From NCBI GenBank assembly GCA_946061495.1, contig CAMGSV010000019.1, positions 1-20,797 of the forward strand: a stretch of DNA of 20,797 nucleotides, written 5' to 3'. This stretch comes from an uncultured Spirochaetales bacterium (GTDB lineage Bacteria > Spirochaetota > Spirochaetia > Treponematales > Treponemataceae). The notes under the pieces were generated by a model that was not told the origin of the DNA, ran no database searches, and saw nothing but the letters and a program-made list of their open reading frames with translations. Positions 6,106 to 14,045 of this stretch are shown piece after piece (position 1 is the first letter of the stretch; every line of letters begins with the position of its first letter). The translations under genes were made by a program, and so were the position numbers.

Positions 6106-8535
6106 CTAGTACCTGATGCTGCCAATGTCTAGGGAGACAAAGGGCATTATTTTGTGGTGAGTGGTTCCTGCTCCCGCCCGCACCATTATGCTGAAGGTAT
6201 CATTTATTCGCAAACCAGTACCAAAGGAGGCGTTCCAGTTGATGCCCTCAGTGGAAAAGTCCTGGTGACCCATGGCGATGATTCCCGCTGTACTGGTCAT
6301 GTTAAAGAAAATTTGTCCTCCCAGTAGGGTGATGCTTTGCCAGGGCTGGAATTGGAGCACCAGCTGGGCCGCAAATTTGTGGGTGCCGTACTCCTGCTTG
6401 CCAGAAATGTTGGGAAAGAACATTCGGTCTCCCAAGGCTACTCCAAAGAAGGGAATCAGATTCGGTATCTTTTCCAGCTGCAAGGAAGGGTCAGAGGCAG
6501 CCACGGTGTTGACAATCAGGCTGAATTTGGGGGCAAAAGGAATAGCTGCGGTAAAGTCCACCTTGGTCATGGAGAAGGCGATGGGGCTCTGGACTCCGTT
6601 GATAGGAAAAACACCGGTGGTGTCCAGCTGTACGTAGAAGCCTCTGCTGGGAAAGGTTGGGGAATCAAAGGTGTTGAAGGTGTAGCGGATGTTCAGGGGC
6701 ACAGCTACCTTTGCCGAGGTGTCTGGATACAGCAGCCTTTGGGCATCGAGCTCTGGGGTTGAGATTTCGTCGCTGTCTATCCAGTAGACGGCACCTCCTG
6801 CCTGGAGCCGGTGTATATCGTTGAACCGTATTCCCCAGAGGAAGTCTATGTTGGCAGAGGCCATCTTGTTGGCCACAATCTTTCTGGAGGAAAAGCCCGA
6901 CGTGATGAATTCTTGGTTCAACGTGGCCGCCGCCGCCATCTGAAGATAGGCATGGGGCCCCAGGGGCTGCATGTACAGCAGGGCGGCGCCAAAATCATTG
7001 ATCATAGTGGTTTTCAAAGACATGACGGAGCCTGTTCCCGTGAGGCCCCGGAACTGAATGTCCAGTGACAAGGCAAGCTTTGCGATGGAGTCGTCGGTGA
7101 GGGTGCCGTCAAAGGTAATGTTGGGCATGATGACCCAGTTTTCTCGCTCCACCTGCTGGAGCCTCAGCTCCAGTACCGCCTCCACTGGGCGTACGTCCAC
7201 CCGTGGAATCACCAGGGTGTAGTTTCCCGTAGCGTACACCGAATCCACCAGCAGACGCAGGTTCTTTTCTGTCAGGGAACGTCCCTGGATTTTGGAAAAA
7301 AGCTCTTGGATATATTCCTGGTCAGACTCCACCGCACCGTAGACGAGGATTCTTTGGGGTACAAGGTAGGTGAGGCTTTTATAGATGCCTTCTCGTTCCT
7401 GTAGCTGTGCTTCCTGAGGAGTAAAGGTAAAGCCATTTTGGGTGGCATTCGTTTTACTTTGGGTTGAGATGCTTTTCTGGGCTCCACTGGAGCGAGTCAC
7501 GGTGGAGGAGTCTAGAATGTTTGTTACAGGAGCCATTGGCTCGGGAAAGATGAGCTGCTTGATGTGTTGCAAGGCTTGCCGATATTTTTCCTTGTCCTTG
7601 GCACTTTTCTCGTAGATTTCCGTTGCCTTGGGAAAGGCCAGCATGTCATATTCCCAAACATCGGGGGTGATAATCAGGTTTGCCAGCTCCCGTTGGTTGG
7701 CATTGCCAGCGCGGGTGGCAATCAGAACCACTTGTCGAATCGTGTTCAGAGGATTGGTGGCAAAGGAATTTCGGTCATCGACCATGGGATCGTCCAAGGA
7801 GACGGCAATCACAATGTCATAGCCCATGTCCTTTGCCTGCTGGATGGGTAGATTGTTCAGCACAAGGCCATCAACATAGAGTTCGTTGTCGATGGGAAAG
7901 GGCTGAAACACAGCGGGGATGCTCATGCTGCTGCGGATAGCCTCTGCCACATCCCCGCTTTCCAGAAGTTCCAGTTCTCCTGTCAGCAGGTTCACCGTTG
8001 TGGCTCGAAAGGGGATAGGGAGGCTGTCAAAGTCGATGTAGGAGGGAATCTTCACCGATATGTCCTTGAACAACAGATAGGCATTCTGGCCTGTGGAGAT
8101 ACCACCTCCAAATTCCACGGAAAAATTGGTGCCCAGCTTTAGTGCAATGGGGGATGATTCGGTGCTTCTTCCTTCCAGCAGGGACTCCAAGGGGGAGCGG
8201 GGCTTATCTGAAAAAATTTTTGGCCAGGGTACGTTGGTCACAGTGTCACGAATTTCTGCAGGGGTGTAGCCGATGCTGTACAGGCCCCCGATGATGGCTC
8301 CCGCACTGTTGCCGATAATCATATCGATAGGGATTCCCAGCTCGTCGATTACCTCCAGTACGGGAATGATGCCAAAGCCCTTGGCTCCACCGCCACCAAG
8401 CACTAGTGCCACCGAGGGACGCTCTTTTGTGGTGTCTTCTTGGATTTCCTGGGAAAAAACCTGGGAGCAGAGGGTATGTGTTATCAAAAGAATGAAAAGC
8501 AATGGTTTCCGAAAGAAAGGGGATGGTGATTTCAT
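6106..8535 (-). CDS. Patatin-like phospholipase fused to POTRA and outer-membrane barrel (type Vd architecture)
   Basis: An 809-residue protein if started at the ATG at 8535. An upstream in-frame ATG at 8574 adds 13 residues ahead of what looks like a normal signal peptide, ending near SQVFSQ at residues 24-29. The patatin domain follows, with glycine-rich oxyanion loop GGGGAKG (47-53), nucleophile serine in GNSAG (Ser77) and catalytic aspartate in VDG (Asp222). A stretch near residues 390-470 looks like a single POTRA domain. The remaining 300-odd residues alternate hydrophobic strands and end in an aromatic-terminated strand (DIGSIRY), as in Omp85-type barrels. This is the layout of PlpD/FplA-type Vd autotransporters, which place a phospholipase at the cell surface or release it. 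No Shine-Dalgarno is evident at 8535; TACTAT seven bases upstream could make the message leaderless. Confidence 0.88.
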   Translation of the reverse strand: MKSPSPFFRKPLLFILLITHTLCSQVFSQEIQEDTTKERPSVALVLGGGGAKGFGIIPVLEVIDELGIPIDMIIGNSAGAIIGGLYSIGYTPAEIRDTVTNVPWPKIFSDKPRSPLESLLEGRSTESSPIALKLGTNFSVEFGGGISTGQNAYLLFKDISVKIPSYIDFDSLPIPFRATTVNLLTGELELLESGDVAEAIRSSMSIPAVFQPFPIDNELYVDGLVLNNLPIQQAKDMGYDIVIAVSLDDPMVDDRNSFATNPLNTIRQVVLIATRAGNANQRELANLIITPDVWEYDMLAFPKATEIYEKSAKDKEKYRQALQHIKQLIFPEPMAPVTNILDSSTVTRSSGAQKSISTQSKTNATQNGFTFTPQEAQLQEREGIYKSLTYLVPQRILVYGAVESDQEYIQELFSKIQGRSLTEKNLRLLVDSVYATGNYTLVIPRVDVRPVEAVLELRLQQVERENWVIMPNITFDGTLTDDSIAKLALSLDIQFRGLTGTGSVMSLKTTMINDFGAALLYMQPLGPHAYLQMAAAATLNQEFITSGFSSRKIVANKMASANIDFLWGIRFNDIHRLQAGGAVYWIDSDEISTPELDAQRLLYPDTSAKVAVPLNIRYTFNTFDSPTFPSRGFYVQLDTTGVFPINGVQSPIAFSMTKVDFTAAIPFAPKFSLIVNTVAASDPSLQLEKIPNLIPFFGVALGDRMFFPNISGKQEYGTHKFAAQLVLQFQPWQSITLLGGQIFFNMTSTAGIIAMGHQDFSTEGINWNASFGTGLRINDTFSIMVRAGAGTTHHKIMPFVSLDIGSIRY

Positions 8536-8665
8536 ATTACATATAGTAATACTTGAAAAGTAGGATTTGTGCAAACAAAGCGAATGAATGTTAGCCTTTT
8601 TTCAAATTGTAGAATTAAATTCGTTTTATTATAGATAAAAAAATATTGTAAGCTCCTTTTTTCCC

Positions 8666-8694
8666 TTGAAAAAATTGCATCGACAGTGTATTCT
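8666..8694 (+). promoter_or_regulatory. nifJ promoter
   Basis: TTGAAA (8666-8671), 17-base spacer, TATTCT (8689-8694). It lies in the AT-rich 201-base gap between the divergent patatin and nifJ genes and would give a leader of about 36 bases. Confidence 0.65.
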
Positions 8695-8725
8695 AATAGT
8701 TAGCTAATTTGGTAGAAATTTCATT

Positions 8726-8732
8726 AAGGAGG
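8726..8732 (+). promoter_or_regulatory. Strong nifJ ribosome binding site
   Basis: AAGGAGG four bases ahead of ATG 8737. It fixes the nifJ start and fits a highly expressed gene. Confidence 0.85.
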
Positions 8733-8736
8733 CTAT

Positions 8737-11700
8737 ATGTCCAGAGAAAAGCACTCTATGGACGGAAATCAGGCCGCATCCCACGTTGCGTACGCATTTA
8801 CCGAGGTTGCCGGTATTTACCCGATCACTCCGTCATCACCCATGGCTGACTTTGTTGACCAGTGGTCAGCAAACGGCTTGAAGAACATCTACGGAACCGA
8901 GACAAAGGTTGTGGAGATGCAGTCAGAGGCAGGTGCCGCCGGAACGGTTCACGGTTCATTGGCTGCCGGTGCCATGACCACCACCTTCACCGCATCTCAG
9001 GGTCTGTTGCTGATGATTCCGAACATGTACAAGATTGCCGGAGAGCAGCTGCCGGGTGTGTTCCATGTGTCCGCCCGTACCGTTGCCACCCAGGCCCTCA
9101 GCATTTTTGGTGATCATTCTGACATATATGCCTGTCGCCAGACTGGTTTTGCCATGTTGGCAGAGACCAATGCCCAGGAAATCATGGACTTGGCTCCCGT
9201 TGCCCACCTGGCAGCCCTGGAGGGACGCGTTCCCTTCTTGAACTTCTTTGACGGCTTCCGCACCTCCCACGAGATTCAGAAGATTGAGACCTGGGACTAT
9301 GCCGACCTGAAGGAGATGATGAACATGGATGCCCTGAAGGCATTCCGTGACAACTCCCTGAACCCCAATCATCCCGTCATGCGGGGCTCCCACGAGAACG
9401 GAGACATCTTCTTCCAACATCGTGAGGCCTGCAACCCTGTGTACAACGCCCTGCCAGAGGTGGTGCGCAAGTACATGGCCAAGATCAACGTGAAGCTGGG
9501 AACAAACTACGACTTGTTCAACTACTATGGTGCAGAAGATGCCGACCGTGTCATCGTAGCCATGGGCTCCATCTGTGACGTTGCCGAGGAGGTCATCGAC
9601 TACCTGAACGCCCGTGGAGAGAAGGTTGGTCTGATCAAGGTTCGCCTCTATCGTCCTTGGGTTTCCGAGGCATTCCTGAAGGTGCTGCCCAAGACCGTGA
9701 AGAAGCTTGCTGTTCTGGACCGCACCAAGGAGCCCGGTTCTCTGGGCGAGCCCCTGTTCCTGGACGTTGCCACTACCCTGTGGGAGGCAAAGCGCAACGA
9801 CATCGTTCTGGTGGGCGGCCGCTACGGCTTGAGCTCCAAGGACACTCCTCCTTCCAGCGTCTTCGCTGTGTACAAGGAGCTGGAGAAGGATGCTCCCAAG
9901 CCTCGCTTTACCGTGGGCATCGTGGACGACGTTACCAACCTCAGCCTGCCTGAGATTAAGCCTGCTCCCATCACCGCCGCCGAGGGAACCGTGGAATGCA
10001 AGTTCTGGGGAATCGGTGGAGACGGAACCGTTGGTGCCAACAAGGACTCCACAAAGATTATCGGAGACTACACCGACAAGTACATCCAGGCCTACTTCCA
10101 GTACGACTCCAAGAAGACCGGGGGTATCACCATTTCCCACCTGCGCTTTGGGGACAAGCCCATCCGCAGCGCCTACTACGTCAGCCAGGCTGACCTGGTG
10201 GCCTGTCACAACCAGTCCTACATCATCAAGGGCTACAAGATGGTGCAGGATGTGAAGCCCGGCGGAAAGTTCCTGATCAACTGCCAGTGGTCCGACGAGG
10301 AGCTGGGGCAGCACCTCCATGCGGATGCCAAGCAGTACATCGCAAAGAACAACATCAAGGTGTACACCGTTGATGCCGTGAAGATTGCCACCGAGATTGG
10401 TCTGGGCAAGCGCACCAGCACCGTGCTCCAGTCCGCATTCTTCAAGCTGGCCAACGTGCTGCCCGTTGACGAGGCCCTGAGCCACATGAAGGAGAAGGTC
10501 GTTGCCAAGTTCTCCCGCAAGGGTCAGAATGTGGTGGACATGAACTGCCAGGCCATCGACGCTGGATGCAACGCCATCCACGAGGTTGTGGTTCCTGCCG
10601 ACTGGGCAAATGCCGTTGACAAGAGCGAGAAGAAGGTGCTGAAGGGTGAGCCCAAGACCATCAAGATGGTTGAGAGCATCATGAACACGGTGAACCTGAT
10701 GGACGGCGACAACCTGCCTGTTTCTGCCTTCGTGGACTACGCAAACGGCCAGTTCGAGCTGGGTGCTTCCGCCTACGAGAAGCGCGGAACTGCGGTGACT
10801 GTTCCCCACTGGACTGCCGAGAAGTGTATCCAGTGTAACAACTGTGCATTTGTTTGTTCACACGCCACAATCCGTCCCTTCCTGCTGAGCGACGAGGAAG
10901 TGAAGGCTGGTCCTGCAAACCTGGAGACCATGGATCTGAAGCCCAAGGCTGGAAAGTACAAGTATACCCTTAGCATTTCCGCCCTGGATTGTACTGGATG
11001 TGCCGAGTGTGTCACCGTTTGTCCCACCGATGCCATCGAGATGGTGCCCCAGGCCCAGGAGCTGCCACTGCAGCCCGTTTGGGACTACCTGGTGGCCAAC
11101 GTCAGCAAGAAGGACGACGCTGGTATCAACGAGCTGACTCCCAAGGGATCCCAGTTCGTGCAGCCGCTGCTGGAGTTCTCCGGTGCTTGCGCCGGTTGTG
11201 CCGAGACCGCCTACTCTCGTCTGGCCACGCAGCTCTTCGGCGAGCAGATGTACATCGCCAACGCCACCGGTTGTTCCTCCATCTGGGGTGGTCCCGCCGC
11301 AACCTGTCCCTACACCATCAACAAGGACAGCAAGAAGGGACCCGCATGGTCCAACTCCCTGTTCGAGGATAACGCCGAGTATGGTCTTGGTATCCACCTG
11401 GCCCAAAAGTACATCCGTGACGGTCTCATTGGCAAGCTGGAGGCTCTGGCCGCCGGCTCCGAGGCTTCCGCCTCCCTCAAGGATGCCATCGCCAAGTTCA
11501 TGGAGACAAAGGACAATACCCGTGCAAACGTGGCTCCCACCGCTGCGCTGATTGCAGAGCTGGAGAAGTGCGGATGTGCCACCGCCAAGGAAATCCTTGA
11601 CAGCAAGGACTACCTGGGCAAGAAGTCCACCTGGATTATGGGTGGTGACGGCTGGGCCTACGACATTGGATTCGGCGGTCTGGACCACGTCATCGCTTCC

Positions 11701-12276
11701 GGCGAGGATGTGAACATTCTGGTGTTCGATACCGAGATGTACTCCAACACTGGTGGACAGGCCTCCAAGGCCTCCAACATCGGTGAAATCTGCCAGTTTG
11801 CCGCATCAGGTAAGGCTGTGGGCAAGAAGTCTTTGGCTGACATCGCCATGAGCTACGGCTACGTCTATGTGGCACAGATTGGTCTCGGTGCAAATCCTGC
11901 CCAGACCATGAAGGTTCTGGTGGAGGCCGAGGAGTATCAGGGGCCCTCTGTCATCATCGCCTACGCACCCTGTGAGATTCACGGAATCTCCGGTGGTATG
12001 CGCCACTGTCAGGACACGCTGAAGAACGCTGTGAAGTCCGGCTACTGGAACCTGTTTAGCTTCAATCCTGCCTTGAAGGCCGAGGGAAAGAATCCCTTCA
12101 CCCTTACCTCCAAGCCCGGCGATGGAAGCTATCAGGAGTTCCTGTCCAACGAGACCCGCTACTCCGCCCTCACCCGCAAGTTCCCTGAGCGTGCGGAGGC
12201 TCTGTTCAAGAAGAGCGAGGAAGTGGCCAAGGCTCGCTACCAGCACCTGGAGCGCTTGATTGAGCTGTACAAATAA
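8737..12276 (+). CDS. nifJ: Pyruvate:ferredoxin (flavodoxin) oxidoreductase
   Basis: An 1179-residue single-chain PFOR, the normal length for the homodimeric enzyme. It oxidises pyruvate with CoA to acetyl-CoA and CO2 and reduces ferredoxin, the central step of anaerobic energy metabolism. The N-terminal pyrimidine-binding domain begins MDGNQAASHVAYAFTEVAGIYPITPSSPM-like. Two 4Fe-4S motifs follow: CIQCNNC...C from Cys697 and CTGCAEC...CP from Cys752. A CAGCAET segment near residue 815 supplies cysteines for the proximal cluster. The thiamine diphosphate site reads GDGWAYDIG (970-978) followed by the EMYSNTGGQ region. Codon use is strongly biased to C/G-ending codons compared with neighbours, as expected for high expression. 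It is monocistronic, with its own promoter, strong ribosome binding site and terminator. Confidence 0.98.
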   Translation: MSREKHSMDGNQAASHVAYAFTEVAGIYPITPSSPMADFVDQWSANGLKNIYGTETKVVEMQSEAGAAGTVHGSLAAGAMTTTFTASQGLLLMIPNMYKIAGEQLPGVFHVSARTVATQALSIFGDHSDIYACRQTGFAMLAETNAQEIMDLAPVAHLAALEGRVPFLNFFDGFRTSHEIQKIETWDYADLKEMMNMDALKAFRDNSLNPNHPVMRGSHENGDIFFQHREACNPVYNALPEVVRKYMAKINVKLGTNYDLFNYYGAEDADRVIVAMGSICDVAEEVIDYLNARGEKVGLIKVRLYRPWVSEAFLKVLPKTVKKLAVLDRTKEPGSLGEPLFLDVATTLWEAKRNDIVLVGGRYGLSSKDTPPSSVFAVYKELEKDAPKPRFTVGIVDDVTNLSLPEIKPAPITAAEGTVECKFWGIGGDGTVGANKDSTKIIGDYTDKYIQAYFQYDSKKTGGITISHLRFGDKPIRSAYYVSQADLVACHNQSYIIKGYKMVQDVKPGGKFLINCQWSDEELGQHLHADAKQYIAKNNIKVYTVDAVKIATEIGLGKRTSTVLQSAFFKLANVLPVDEALSHMKEKVVAKFSRKGQNVVDMNCQAIDAGCNAIHEVVVPADWANAVDKSEKKVLKGEPKTIKMVESIMNTVNLMDGDNLPVSAFVDYANGQFELGASAYEKRGTAVTVPHWTAEKCIQCNNCAFVCSHATIRPFLLSDEEVKAGPANLETMDLKPKAGKYKYTLSISALDCTGCAECVTVCPTDAIEMVPQAQELPLQPVWDYLVANVSKKDDAGINELTPKGSQFVQPLLEFSGACAGCAETAYSRLATQLFGEQMYIANATGCSSIWGGPAATCPYTINKDSKKGPAWSNSLFEDNAEYGLGIHLAQKYIRDGLIGKLEALAAGSEASASLKDAIAKFMETKDNTRANVAPTAALIAELEKCGCATAKEILDSKDYLGKKSTWIMGGDGWAYDIGFGGLDHVIASGEDVNILVFDTEMYSNTGGQASKASNIGEICQFAASGKAVGKKSLADIAMSYGYVYVAQIGLGANPAQTMKVLVEAEEYQGPSVIIAYAPCEIHGISGGMRHCQDTLKNAVKSGYWNLFSFNPALKAEGKNPFTLTSKPGDGSYQEFLSNETRYSALTRKFPERAEALFKKSEEVAKARYQHLERLIELYK

Positions 12277-12296
12277 GTGACTGGCTGTTCCTCGGG

Positions 12297-12351
12297 GAAA
12301 CTGTGGGAACAGTTTCAGGAGGCTGGAGCTTCCAGTGGAGGAGCACCAGCC
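12297..12351 (+). other. Two consecutive hairpins after nifJ
   Basis: The first is an 8-bp perfect stem at 12297-12316 (GAAACTGT/ACAGTTTC, loop GGGA). The second is nested: GGCTGG (12321-12326) with CCAGCC (12346-12351), or alternatively CTGGA/TCCAG (12323-12335). They precede the terminator and could protect the 3' end of the abundant nifJ message. Confidence 0.55.
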
Positions 12352-12359
12352 CTTGGAAG

Positions 12360-12395
12360 GCCGGTGTCATCATTCGTGGTGGCATCGGCTTTTTT
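12360..12395 (+). terminator. nifJ terminator
   Basis: GCCGGTG pairs with CATCGGC (one G-T pair) across a 16-base loop and is followed by six T's at 12390-12395. Confidence 0.8.
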
Positions 12396-12407
12396 ACTTG
12401 GTTCGTG

Positions 12408-12440
12408 GATATAGCGTATATCGAGATGCTGTAGTATACT
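12408..12440 (+). promoter_or_regulatory. Palindrome plus -10 element ahead of vapBC-1/moxR
   Basis: GATATAGCGTATATC (12408-12422) is a perfect 6-bp inverted repeat around GCG. A TATACT -10 element follows at 12435-12440. No good -35 is visible, so the palindrome may be the site of an activator or of TA autorepression. It lies upstream of the left moxR repeat, so it was probably the original moxR promoter. Confidence 0.5.
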
Positions 12441-12453
12441 AAGATTTATGGAT

Positions 12454-12478
12454 GGTGTGGAAATGTTTCAGTTTTTGC
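12454..12478 (+). repeat. 25-bp direct repeat, left copy (moxR start region)
   Basis: Identical to 13078-13102. It contains the moxR ATG and its next four codons plus nine upstream bases. Identity breaks at both ends. The two copies bracket the whole vapBC-1 module. Confidence 0.9.
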
Positions 12479-12495
12479 CGGAGGTGGGAATATGA
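12463..12495 (+). pseudogene. Relic moxR start, now a 10-codon leader coupled to vapB
   Basis: ATG at 12463 reads MFQFLPEVGI then TGA. The intact gene begins MFQFLQDEGV. The TGA (12493-12495) overlaps the vapB ATG (12492-12494), so ribosomes that start on the old moxR signals would end exactly at the vapB start. Confidence 0.7.
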
Positions 12496-12701
12496 GTTAT
12501 GAGGCTGTCATGGAGCAAATAAAATTGGTTCCAGAAGAATATCTCGGTGAGGTTTCTGAGCTGATTCGTTTTGTACTGTATCGACACCAGAATGAAAGAA
12601 CTGAAAACAACGATAATGGTAGTCTAGGCAAATTCTTTGGTAGGATGAATTTAGGTGATGGTCTTGCTATCCAGAAGGAAATCCGTGGTGAATGGGATTG
12701 A
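12492..12701 (+). CDS. vapB: VapB-type antitoxin, DUF2281-like
   Basis: A 69-residue protein directly upstream of a PIN toxin. The N-terminal helix region MSYEAVMEQIKLVPEEYLGEVSELIRFVLYR is typical of DUF2281-type antitoxins paired with VapC: a helical, dimerising N-terminus followed by a flexible, charged tail that wraps the toxin. GGAGG at 12480-12484 is its ribosome binding site, and its start also overlaps the stop of the moxR relic. The opening MSYE and the spacing of hydrophobic residues recur in the second vapB at 18678, so the two are related but not close copies. The protein should neutralise the VapC toxin and, as in most such pairs, repress the shared promoter with it. Confidence 0.8.
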   Translation: MSYEAVMEQIKLVPEEYLGEVSELIRFVLYRHQNERTENNDNGSLGKFFGRMNLGDGLAIQKEIRGEWD

Positions 12702-13047
12702 TTACATAGCGGACACAAATGCAGTCATCTATTTGCTCGCTGGAAACGTTTGTATGGAGTCGTTTAAGGACTCCTCGATTGCCTTGTCCGTTATCAATGA
12801 GATGGAACTGCTGTCGTTTCCTCGTATTACAGAGCAGGAGCGTTGTGTAATCAAGGAGTTGCTGTCAAATTGTACAATCTTTCCCTTGGACAATGAGGTA
12901 AAGAATCGGGCGATTTGCTTGAGGTGTGGTTTTGGAATGAAGCTGCCTGATGCAATTGTTGCTGCTACGGCTTTGGTCAAGCATCTTCCGCTCATTACAG
13001 CAGACAAAGGGTTTGCGAGCTACCTGATTTGGAATTATATTTATTGA
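12685..13047 (+). CDS. vapC: VapC-type PIN-domain ribonuclease toxin
   Basis: About 120 residues, starting at GTG 12685 (or GTG 12688, one codon later) after AGAAGGAA at 12673-12680. The start overlaps the end of vapB by 17 bases. All four PIN acidic residues are present: Asp10 in ADTN, Glu39 in NEME, Asp89 in KLPDAIVAATA and Asp107 in TADKGF. It therefore looks like an active Mg-dependent endoribonuclease, in other VapC proteins typically acting on initiator tRNA or other tRNAs or rRNA. The specific target is unknown. There is no terminator between it and moxR, which begins 39 bases downstream, so both are likely on one transcript. Confidence 0.9.
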   Translation: MVNGIDYIADTNAVIYLLAGNVCMESFKDSSIALSVINEMELLSFPRITEQERCVIKELLSNCTIFPLDNEVKNRAICLRCGFGMKLPDAIVAATALVKHLPLITADKGFASYLIWNYIY

Positions 13048-13077
13048 AACCGTAAAGGAATACGTTGATAGAGAGAA

Positions 13078-13102
13078 GGTGTGGAAATGTTTCAGTTTTT
13101 GC
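13078..13102 (+). repeat. 25-bp direct repeat, right copy (intact moxR start)
   Basis: Partner of 12454-12478, perfect over 25 bases, spanning the ribosome-binding end and first codons of moxR. Confidence 0.9.
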
Positions 13103-14034
13103 AGGATGAGGGGGTTTCTCCCCAGATAATTCAAGGGATAAAGGATTTTCGGGCAGCCAACAAGCTGGACGAGGGAGCGGAGCGGATTCCTGTGCCTCGC
13201 TACAAGTATTATGGGCCGAGAATTTGGGAGCAGGCGGCCGCCGCCCTGTTGTGCGGACAGAATGTGCTGCTGGTGGGTCAGAAGGCTACTGGAAAGAATG
13301 TGCTGGCGGAAAATCTGGCGGCGGTGTTTGGGCGGCCCATTTGGGATATTTCCTGCCACGTGAATACTGATGCAGACTCTCTGATTGGAACGGACACCTT
13401 CCGCAACGGTCAGGTTCAGTTCCGGCCAGGGCCGGTGTACCAGTGCGCTTCTGCTGGTGGATTTGGTGTGCTGGACGAAATCAACATGGCAAAAAATGAG
13501 GCCCTGGCGGTGCTTCATGCCCTGCTGGATTTCCGTCGTGTCATCGATATGCCGGGCTACCAGCGTCTTTCCATGCATCCTGCCACTCGCTTTATCGCCA
13601 CTATGAATCAGGGCTACGCTGGAACACGTGACTTGAACGAGGCACTGGCTTCCCGCTTTGTCGTCATCATGATGCCGGAAATCTCTTCCGACGGGCTGAT
13701 TCGACTGATTCGCACTGAATTTCCCCAGCTGAAGGCAAGCTTTGCTACGGACTTGGCTCGCATCTTCATGGACATCCAAAAAAAGACTGTCAGCTCAGAG
13801 ATTTCTGGTCGTCTGCTGGATTTGCGTGGAATGCTGGATGCGGTGGCCTTGATGGAAAAGGGAATCGAGCCATGGACGGCCCTTGATATGGGTATCACCA
13901 ACAAGTCCCCTGATGAATTCGAGCGCTCCTTGCTGCAGGACATCATCCGAGGCCGTCTGCCCCAAGGTCTGGATTCAGCCACCCTCTTCGAGCCGAGTGC
14001 TGGTGGGGATGGAGCTGACTCCCGGAAGGGCTGA
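13087..14034 (+). CDS. MoxR-type AAA+ ATPase
   Basis: A 315-residue AAA+ ATPase of the MoxR group (CbbQ/NorQ-like), a cytoplasmic chaperone that acts with a VWA-domain partner to mature or activate another protein complex. Walker A is GQKATGKN (residues 64-71), Walker B is VLDEIN (128-133), and the sensor-1 asparagine lies in FIATMNQG. ATG 13087 is preferred over GTG 13081 because GAGAAGG at 13073-13079 is seven bases from the ATG but one base from the GTG. The relic copy also has the same ATG. It is followed after 11 bases by the VWA gene. Its 5' end has been duplicated around the vapBC-1 module, so it has acquired a new upstream neighbour and possibly new control. Confidence 0.88.
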   Translation: MFQFLQDEGVSPQIIQGIKDFRAANKLDEGAERIPVPRYKYYGPRIWEQAAAALLCGQNVLLVGQKATGKNVLAENLAAVFGRPIWDISCHVNTDADSLIGTDTFRNGQVQFRPGPVYQCASAGGFGVLDEINMAKNEALAVLHALLDFRRVIDMPGYQRLSMHPATRFIATMNQGYAGTRDLNEALASRFVVIMMPEISSDGLIRLIRTEFPQLKASFATDLARIFMDIQKKTVSSEISGRLLDLRGMLDAVALMEKGIEPWTALDMGITNKSPDEFERSLLQDIIRGRLPQGLDSATLFEPSAGGDGADSRKG

Positions 14035-14045
14035 GGGGGACACGG

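Noticed and set aside
8536..8574. Upstream ATG for the patatin gene
   Set aside because: It would put 13 residues ahead of a normal signal peptide and lies at the expected promoter position.
8956..10809. Long open frame antisense to nifJ
   Set aside because: It lies wholly opposite a confident gene with biased codons and its protein is a low-complexity Gly/Val/Leu/His shadow.
13081..13086. GTG at 13081 as moxR start
   Set aside because: Only one base from the Shine-Dalgarno; ATG 13087 is well spaced and is also the start preserved in the relic.
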